From Enterococcus rotai (GTDB taxonomy: Bacteria; Bacillota; Bacilli; Lactobacillales; Enterococcaceae): 64,000 bases of DNA. The first letter of the stretch is position 1. Each line of letters begins with the position of its first letter. This document shows positions 58,787 through 64,000 of the stretch, piece after piece. The position numbers and the translations under genes were made by a program. The stretch spans positions 3,411,091-3,475,090 of the forward strand of contig NZ_CP013655.1 in the NCBI RefSeq assembly GCF_001465345.1. Reading direction: 5' to 3'. The notes under the pieces were generated by a model. The model did no database searches, was not told where the DNA came from, and saw only the letters and a program-made list of their open reading frames with translations.

Positions 58787-59980
58787 TCATCCCACTTTAA
58801 TCAGTGGAACAATTATCTCATCTGCTTTGTTAGCTATTTCTACTATATAATTAGGACTTGTATGGGTGTAACTATCTGTCATACTCTTATCTTTTTTGAC
58901 ATGACCTACATATTTACTTAGTTTATTTTTGGTTGTTTCATATTCTGTTAGTAGTGTAATAAACGTGTGTCGAAAGGCATGTGCAGTAAATTTTTCTCTT
59001 CCCATTGATTCACACAACACTTCTAATTTGTAATTTATTGTACTGTTAATGTATCTTCTTTCTTGTGCGATATTGTAAAAAACCACACCTGAATACTCAC
59101 TATTTTCACGGTTAAATTTTTCTTCTGTTTTTTTCTGTGCCACTTTCCATTCTTTTAATAACTCTAGTAAATAATCTGAAGTAATTGGTATTACTCTATT
59201 AGAATCTGCAGTTTTAGGTGTTGAAACAGTCACTTTTCTTTTTAATTCTACTTGTGTTTTATTAATTGTTAATGTCTTTTTGTTAAAATCGATATCTGAC
59301 CAGTTTAATGCTAATGCTTCTCCTATTCTAATTCCCGTCATTGCTAATAAACTAAATAATGCTTTGTATTGCGCTACTCGGCTATCGCTACCCTTCTTTA
59401 ATTTTGTTTGCTCTTCAAATCCTTTAAAAAATTCGTTTAATTCTTTTGCTGTCAAATACTTTTCCTCCTCTTTTTTCTTAGCTTTTAATTTTGATTTTTG
59501 TACAACCACAATATTTACAGGGTTTAACCTAATTATTCCTGCATCTTTTGCCAACTCAAAAATTGATTTAATCATACTTAAATGGTTATTCATATTAGTA
59601 TATTTCGGTGTTAATTCATCAATCAATTCTTGTATGACTGCTGAATTGATAGTTCTTATTTTTTTATTTCCTAATTTATCTTTAAAACCTGTTTTATATC
59701 TCGTTTCATACCCCATAATTGATTGTAATTTCACATCTTTTTTTCTGGTTAACTCAATCCAGTAATCGAAAACATCATCTACTGTAGAATCATAATTAAA
59801 TTTGATTTTTACAATATCTTCCATTTCATCCCTATATCTTGCCTCTGCTAACCTAGCATCACTCTTCGTCCGAAACCCTCCTCTACAAATATCTCTTCTT
59901 TTTTTTGTTATTGGCTCTCTGATTGTAATTACAAATTTCCATCGAAAGCCTTTCTTTACCTTATATTTCGATACCGACAT
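58787..59980 (-). CDS. int: tyrosine-family site-specific integrase
   Basis: The 397-residue integrase has an N-terminal arm-binding domain (about 1-60, KKGFRWKFVITI), a SAM-like core-binding domain (about 65-170), and a catalytic domain with Arg in TGIRIGEAL, Lys in TPKTADSNR context, HAFRHT and VGHVKKDKSMTDSYTH, where the last Tyr is the nucleophile. It resembles integrases of Gram-positive prophages and Tn916-like elements. It reads toward tdk, so one attachment site should lie in 58621-58790, where no gene is present. Confidence 0.92.
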   Translation of the reverse strand: MSVSKYKVKKGFRWKFVITIREPITKKRRDICRGGFRTKSDARLAEARYRDEMEDIVKIKFNYDSTVDDVFDYWIELTRKKDVKLQSIMGYETRYKTGFKDKLGNKKIRTINSAVIQELIDELTPKYTNMNNHLSMIKSIFELAKDAGIIRLNPVNIVVVQKSKLKAKKKEEEKYLTAKELNEFFKGFEEQTKLKKGSDSRVAQYKALFSLLAMTGIRIGEALALNWSDIDFNKKTLTINKTQVELKRKVTVSTPKTADSNRVIPITSDYLLELLKEWKVAQKKTEEKFNRENSEYSGVVFYNIAQERRYINSTINYKLEVLCESMGREKFTAHAFRHTFITLLTEYETTKNKLSKYVGHVKKDKSMTDSYTHTSPNYIVEIANKADEIIVPLIKVG

Positions 59981-60034
59981 GTAACTTTTTCCCTCTCTTA
60001 TTTTTGTTTTTTTCTCTAGTTTACCTCTCTAATT

Positions 60035-60313
60035 TTACTTATTATAGTTTCTCATCCATTCTTGTACTTCAATTAAATTATAACGAACTACTTTACCAAA
60101 ACTAAAATATGGCATTCCTTGCTCTCGCATACGCATAATAGTGTTTTCCGATACATTTAATAGTTCTGCTAATTGAGTTTTTGTTACATATTGAAATTTA
60201 CTTGCTTCTTTAATTGATTTCATATTTAAATCTTTCAATTCAATTGCTAACTCTTTTATTATTTGTTTTTGTTGCTCATCACTTAATATAACCATTAACC
60301 CATTATTTCCCAT
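60035..60313 (-). CDS. excisionase-like HTH protein
   Basis: The protein has 92 residues from ATG 60313 (AGGAG site; an earlier ATG lacks one). The C-terminal 55 residues form a MerR/excisionase-type winged helix: TKTQLAELLNVSENTIMRMR, then MPYFSFGKVVRYNLIEVQEW. It sits 54 bases upstream of the integrase in transcription order, as excisionase genes do. Confidence 0.8.
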   Translation of the reverse strand: MGNNGLMVILSDEQQKQIIKELAIELKDLNMKSIKEASKFQYVTKTQLAELLNVSENTIMRMREQGMPYFSFGKVVRYNLIEVQEWMRNYNK

Positions 60314-60350
60314 TGAATACTCCTTTCTTTTTATTTGTAAACTCATCTTA

Positions 60351-60476
60351 TAATCTTAATCGTAATCATTCCACTGATTTTTATCATCTTGTTATCGGAT
60401 TGAATAATTTCCTTTATTGATTAAGATAAATACATTACACCATCATAATCGTAATGCTTCCACATCGTTTTATCAT
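60351..60476. repeat. imperfect direct repeats upstream of the excisionase gene
   Basis: TAATCGTAATCATTCCACTGAT (from 60357) recurs as TAATCGTAATGCTTCCACATCG (from 60446), both followed by TTTATCAT. The spacing is about 89 bases. Such repeats near xis are often arm-type or regulator sites; function not shown. Confidence 0.45.
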
Positions 60477-60504
60477 TTCCCTATCTAATTTAATTCCTGT
60501 ATAC

Positions 60505-60547
60505 AAAAAAGACGTTAAAACACCTAATTTCAGGATATTTTAACGTC
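60505..60547 (-). terminator. terminator of the 463-aa gene
   Basis: The minus strand reads GACGTTAAAA, a loop, TTTTAACGTC and TTTTTTG about 25 bases past the stop codon. Confidence 0.85.
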
Positions 60548-60572
60548 ATAAGTATGGACACTTTTTCACTTC

Positions 60573-61964
60573 CTAATTTGATTTCCCAAATCTTTTTATG
60601 GCACCTGTTAAGTGATTCATTCGGATTTGATGAGTCTCACACAATAATTTTTGGATTTCATCTTGATTCAAATGGATATTTTCTACTTTTTTTTCTTCTT
60701 TGGCATAGATTTTGTAATAGTAAGCATACAACCGTTTGTATACTGTTTCTCTCTTAATACCTAATTTATCTGCAATTCCTTTAATTGAATTACCTTTAAG
60801 TAACTCTTTATGGATTTTTTCACCCGCATTCTTTGTAGATTCTTTTTTACTTTTTAAATGTTCATTCCTTTTCAGCACTCCAACTGCCCTTCTAAGTTTT
60901 GTGGAACTAGAAGAACTTTTTGATAATGCTGCTTTGAACAACACAGTTAGTTCATATCTTTTTGAATCTACCTCTTTCAACTTTAAAAAGTTTGCTACCT
61001 TTTCTGGAAAGAAAATAGTTAAACAGTCTAATTCTTTTGCTTGTTTATTAGATAAATGACTGAGCTTATTTTCAATTAATTCATATTCTTCCATCCATTG
61101 ATTTGCTTGATTTATTGCCGATAATATATAGTAATTTTTATTACTATCAAATTTTGAAAGGAGTTGAATAACATAAAATAGATACAAATGATAAGCTGTA
61201 ACCGAATATTTTTGATAAAGTTCATGATTAAATTCCTTTAATTGTTTACCAAATTCTTCCATCCCCAATGAATTATAAGGTATACCACTTAAATTTTCCA
61301 AAATAATAAGTAAACGTTCTTCTGTTTCAGTCATCAGTAAAACATAGTAAGTGATACTAAGATAATTTAGATAGCCTTCCCATACTTTATCAATTTCCTT
61401 TTCATCAACTTGATGAGCAAGAGGAACTCTAAATTTATCTTCCAAATGCTGTAAGTCTTGTCTTAATAATAATAGATACTCTGTTTTAGTCACTTCCTCT
61501 TGCACATTGTCTACTTTAATAGTTTGACTATCTTTTTTGAAAAAGGTTCTTGTTGTATATGCTTTGCGATAATACCTTAATAACCGTCTTCTTACTTCAT
61601 AGTCGGCATACCTAATTGGTATTAAACCAAATATCTCATATAATAAATTCTTATCCGAAGTGTCTAGACCTAAATATTTATAGGCTAATTCTTGCATTAT
61701 AGAAGTATCTTCTACTCGGTATCTAGACAATAGGAAGGCAACATCCCAATTTTCTTGAACAGATTTTTCACTGTTTATCCAGATTTTTACTAGCTCTATT
61801 GCTTCTTGTTCATCCTCTATTTCCTCAAACCTCAACTCTATTCGAGCTTCTAAAATTTGAATAGCATTATTTAAGTTCACAACTTTTTCATCAAACTCTA
61901 CTTTAGAACAAATTTTTATCAAATCAGCAGTAATTTGTTTTGCTCTCACATTTAATTTATCCAT
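60573..61964 (-). CDS. unknown mobile-element protein with C-terminal HTH
   Basis: The 463-residue protein is mostly helical with no catalytic motif I recognise. Residues about 390-425 read GNSIKGIADKLGIKRETVYKRLYAYY, a resolvase-like helix-turn-helix. The N-terminal 370 residues look like helical repeats. It may be a regulator or replication/maintenance protein of the element. It diverges from the methyltransferase gene. Confidence 0.65.
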   Translation of the reverse strand: MDKLNVRAKQITADLIKICSKVEFDEKVVNLNNAIQILEARIELRFEEIEDEQEAIELVKIWINSEKSVQENWDVAFLLSRYRVEDTSIMQELAYKYLGLDTSDKNLLYEIFGLIPIRYADYEVRRRLLRYYRKAYTTRTFFKKDSQTIKVDNVQEEVTKTEYLLLLRQDLQHLEDKFRVPLAHQVDEKEIDKVWEGYLNYLSITYYVLLMTETEERLLIILENLSGIPYNSLGMEEFGKQLKEFNHELYQKYSVTAYHLYLFYVIQLLSKFDSNKNYYILSAINQANQWMEEYELIENKLSHLSNKQAKELDCLTIFFPEKVANFLKLKEVDSKRYELTVLFKAALSKSSSSSTKLRRAVGVLKRNEHLKSKKESTKNAGEKIHKELLKGNSIKGIADKLGIKRETVYKRLYAYYYKIYAKEEKKVENIHLNQDEIQKLLCETHQIRMNHLTGAIKRFGKSN

Positions 61965-62020
61965 ACGTTTCTCCTATGATATAATCTTACTATTAAGTAT
62001 ATCAGAAAAGAGAAAATACT

Positions 62021-62905
62021 ATGAATAAAATATTGAATACGATTACAAAAGGAGATTCTTTTGAACTAATAAATCAAGTTGATGACCACTCTATTGATTT
62101 ATTATTAACTGACCCACCTTACTTTCTGAATGGTTCAGGAGGGTTTAAAGGAAAAGAATGGGATTCTTCTAAAAGTTTATTAGATGCTGCTACTATTGGA
62201 AAGATAGAATCTGGTATTTTAAACAAAACACAAGCAAAAAAAGAATACTTAAAAGCAGTAGAGGCTTATTTTATTAATATGACTACTGTTCTTCTTCCTA
62301 AATTAAAAAAAGACGGTACCTTGATTATATTTAATAGAAAACATAATCTAGATACCATTAACAATGTTTTATCTCAAGATAATTTTACTGCAGAAGAATG
62401 GAAGCTTTCCGCACTTTCTAAAGAGCAATCTCAGCCAAATTCAAGATGGTATACTACATATCTAGAATGGAAAAAAACGAATCCTAATCAACAAATTAAT
62501 ACATTAGATTGGTCAGAATATGCTTTGATTGCTAACAATATGACCATTTCTAACCCGAAGAAAATTTCGCAAATCCCACAATATTGGGATGATAATCTAA
62601 ACTCGGATAATCAATACTATGCAACCTCACCATACAATTCTAAAACTATCTTTTACGATAATGCCAAACATGTATCACCTAAACCCATCTCTTTGTGGGC
62701 AGATTTGGTTAAAAGGTTTACTAAACCCAATGATTTAATCCTAGATATCTACTCTGGTTCTGGTACAACAGCAATGGTAGCAGAAGATTTAAATAGAAAG
62801 TATATTGCCTTTGAGTATGAAGAAGAACAAGTTATTCGTAGTTTAAAGCGCTTAAACGGTTTTAGAGACAATATGCCTCATACTGCATTTCCTTTTGAAG
62901 GATAA
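62021..62905 (+). CDS. DNA methyltransferase (N4-cytosine/N6-adenine, DPPY type)
   Basis: The 294-residue methyltransferase has catalytic DPPY in LLLTDPPYFLN (about residues 32-35) and, near the C-terminus, the SAM motif LILDIYSGSGTTAMVAEDL (about 244-262). This is the beta-class motif order. No cognate endonuclease is visible within the window. It may be an orphan methyltransferase that protects the element or regulates it; the partner could lie beyond 64000. Confidence 0.9.
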   Translation: MNKILNTITKGDSFELINQVDDHSIDLLLTDPPYFLNGSGGFKGKEWDSSKSLLDAATIGKIESGILNKTQAKKEYLKAVEAYFINMTTVLLPKLKKDGTLIIFNRKHNLDTINNVLSQDNFTAEEWKLSALSKEQSQPNSRWYTTYLEWKKTNPNQQINTLDWSEYALIANNMTISNPKKISQIPQYWDDNLNSDNQYYATSPYNSKTIFYDNAKHVSPKPISLWADLVKRFTKPNDLILDIYSGSGTTAMVAEDLNRKYIAFEYEEEQVIRSLKRLNGFRDNMPHTAFPFEG

Positions 62906-63171
62906 ATTTAATAATAGATTTTCTTACATTCTAAAACTCAATTGTTTCTATGTAAAAAATTAAAAGAGAGTCTAAAGGATAATTGTACCTACACAAAATC
63001 ACTACCTCTATTTAGTGAATTACCTATTTCTACTAATACATCCATTTTAAATGAACATTCTTTCTTTTCTCGGCACGCTAACTATTTTACTTTAATATTT
63101 TATAAAGATATTAACTTTTTTCACATCACAACTATTGACACTTTTATCTATTTTAAAATGTTCTATGTATG

Positions 63172-63194
63172 CACAAGTAGATTTTCTACTTGTG
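63172..63194. terminator. bidirectional terminator
   Basis: CACAAGTAGA-TTT-TCTACTTGTG is a perfect hairpin between the convergent methyltransferase and 132-aa genes. The rest of 62906-63171 shows no convincing gene. Confidence 0.75.
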
Positions 63195-63199
63195 TTATT

Positions 63200-63598
63200 T
63201 TATATAAAATCTATTCTTATGTTTTTAAAACGTTCATCTTTAATTTCTTCTTTAATAATTTCTGCCACAGTATCTTTTGGATAAAATGATAAACCTTCTA
63301 GAATATCTGAAGGTATAGAAGATACAGAAATTAATAAACATTCAGTATCTGCAAACACATCTTCTAAACTCAATAAAATACGGATTCCCTCAAGTAAAGA
63401 GTCTACCCAATACTTTTCATCATACTCATCTAAATCAACAGAATTAAGCGCTACTGATAAGCTTCCACCAGTATATTCAAGAAAATTACTACCTTTATCA
63501 TACTCTTTGTAATCCATGTCCATACCTACAAAATTCTTCGCACCATAAATACACATTCCTAATACCACCATTTGTTCTTTTAAAATTTCACTATTCAT
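63200..63598 (-). CDS. small unknown mobile-element protein
   Basis: The 132-residue acidic protein has no recognised family. It has an internal hydrophobic helix (LLEGIRILLSLEDVF) and no membrane segment. AGGAGG precedes the ATG. It is probably an accessory gene of the integrated element. Confidence 0.6.
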   Translation of the reverse strand: MNSEILKEQMVVLGMCIYGAKNFVGMDMDYKEYDKGSNFLEYTGGSLSVALNSVDLDEYDEKYWVDSLLEGIRILLSLEDVFADTECLLISVSSIPSDILEGLSFYPKDTVAEIIKEEIKDERFKNIRIDFI

Positions 63599-64000
63599 TT
63601 TATTTCCTCCTAATTAATTTTTTTGTACATGGTATTTTTATTAATTCCTTTCTTTTAAATTTTTACTTTCCAATGAAAAAAGTAATTATGTATTATATTT
63701 AATTTAGTGAAATTTGTTATCTTATTCATCTGAGCATCACTAGTATAACTCGTTTTTTTTATTGTTCAAGTCTTTCTTTATCATTTTATCTTTTCTTTTT
63801 TCTGTGTATATTTCTTCTTGTTGTTATATACAATACGACTTATTATATACAAAGATACTAGTAACAAATCAAACTCAATTTTAACTTACATTGAAAATTT
63901 AACCATCATCTTAGTAATTCCTCAAGCCTGTTTTTATCAGCTTTTTAAAGCATAAAATTTGTACACAAAAAAATGTTAAAAGCATGTTGAATTTCTACTT
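63599..64000. other. AT-rich intergenic end of the window
   Basis: No gene was recognised. The sequence TTATATACAA occurs at 63824-63833 and 63843-63852, starts 19 bases apart, a possible operator pair. Confidence 0.35.

Noticed and set aside
59280-59765. 161-residue plus-strand frame
   Set aside because: It is a shadow of the integrase gene, whose catalytic residues are clear on the other strand.
62942-63289. 115-residue plus-strand frame after the methyltransferase gene
   Set aside because: It is Phe/Tyr-rich AT-driven sequence, runs through a terminator hairpin into an opposing gene, and has no ribosome site.

Overview
The window looks like a low-GC Gram-positive chromosome, most probably Enterococcus. 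The basis is the run tdk-prfA-prmC-sua5-glyA-upp, a sufCDSUB operon, a T-box-controlled metNIQ operon, a DUF2187 gene, a sortase-anchored MucBP protein and strong AGGAGG ribosome binding sites. Almost all genes read on the minus strand. All assignments come from reading motifs; no database search was run.

Region 1 (1-4.4 kb): a TetR regulator in an operon with a truncated alpha/beta hydrolase, a decayed IS30-family transposase, and a three-gene Septu-like defence module (AAA ATPase, small protein, HNH nuclease).

Region 2 (4.65-20.94 kb) is the most unusual part: a tightly packed minus-strand biosynthetic operon. In transcription order it holds a 13-residue hydrophobic peptide ORF, a JAMM-FGE fusion protein, a ThiS-like carrier ending in GG, a ThiF/MoeB-like E1, an unknown 329-aa protein, an acyl carrier protein, an ATP-grasp ligase, an MFS exporter, a stand-alone adenylation enzyme, a phosphopantetheinyl transferase, a one-module NRPS (heterocyclization, cysteine-like adenylation, carrier and Cys-type thioesterase domains) and a two-gene ABC exporter. 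A divergent Rgg-type regulator faces the peptide ORF. I infer a peptide-pheromone-controlled pathway that couples ubiquitin-like sulfur-carrier chemistry to thiazoline formation, perhaps making a thio-metallophore or small antimicrobial. An imperfect direct repeat of about 80 bp lies at both ends of the region.

Region 3 (21.2-36.9 kb) is a defence island: a possible structured RNA, two related small proteins that flank a type I restriction-modification operon (hsdM, hsdS, hsdR plus a PD-(D/E)XK nuclease), an XRE regulator, a 1059-aa SIR2-domain protein, and an unidentified three-gene module with a two-helix membrane protein.

Region 4 (37.1-58.6 kb) is core chromosome: sufCDSUB, hemH, a secreted protein, metNIQ with its T-box leader, a GcvH-like protein, an ArsC/Spx-like protein, rodA, a lipoprotein, an LPXTG protein, tRNA-Thr(CGU), upp, glyA, sua5, prmC, prfA and tdk.

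Region 5 (58.7-64 kb) is the end of an integrated mobile element next to tdk: tyrosine integrase, excisionase-like HTH protein, an unknown HTH-tailed protein, a DNA methyltransferase and a small unknown protein. The element runs off the window.
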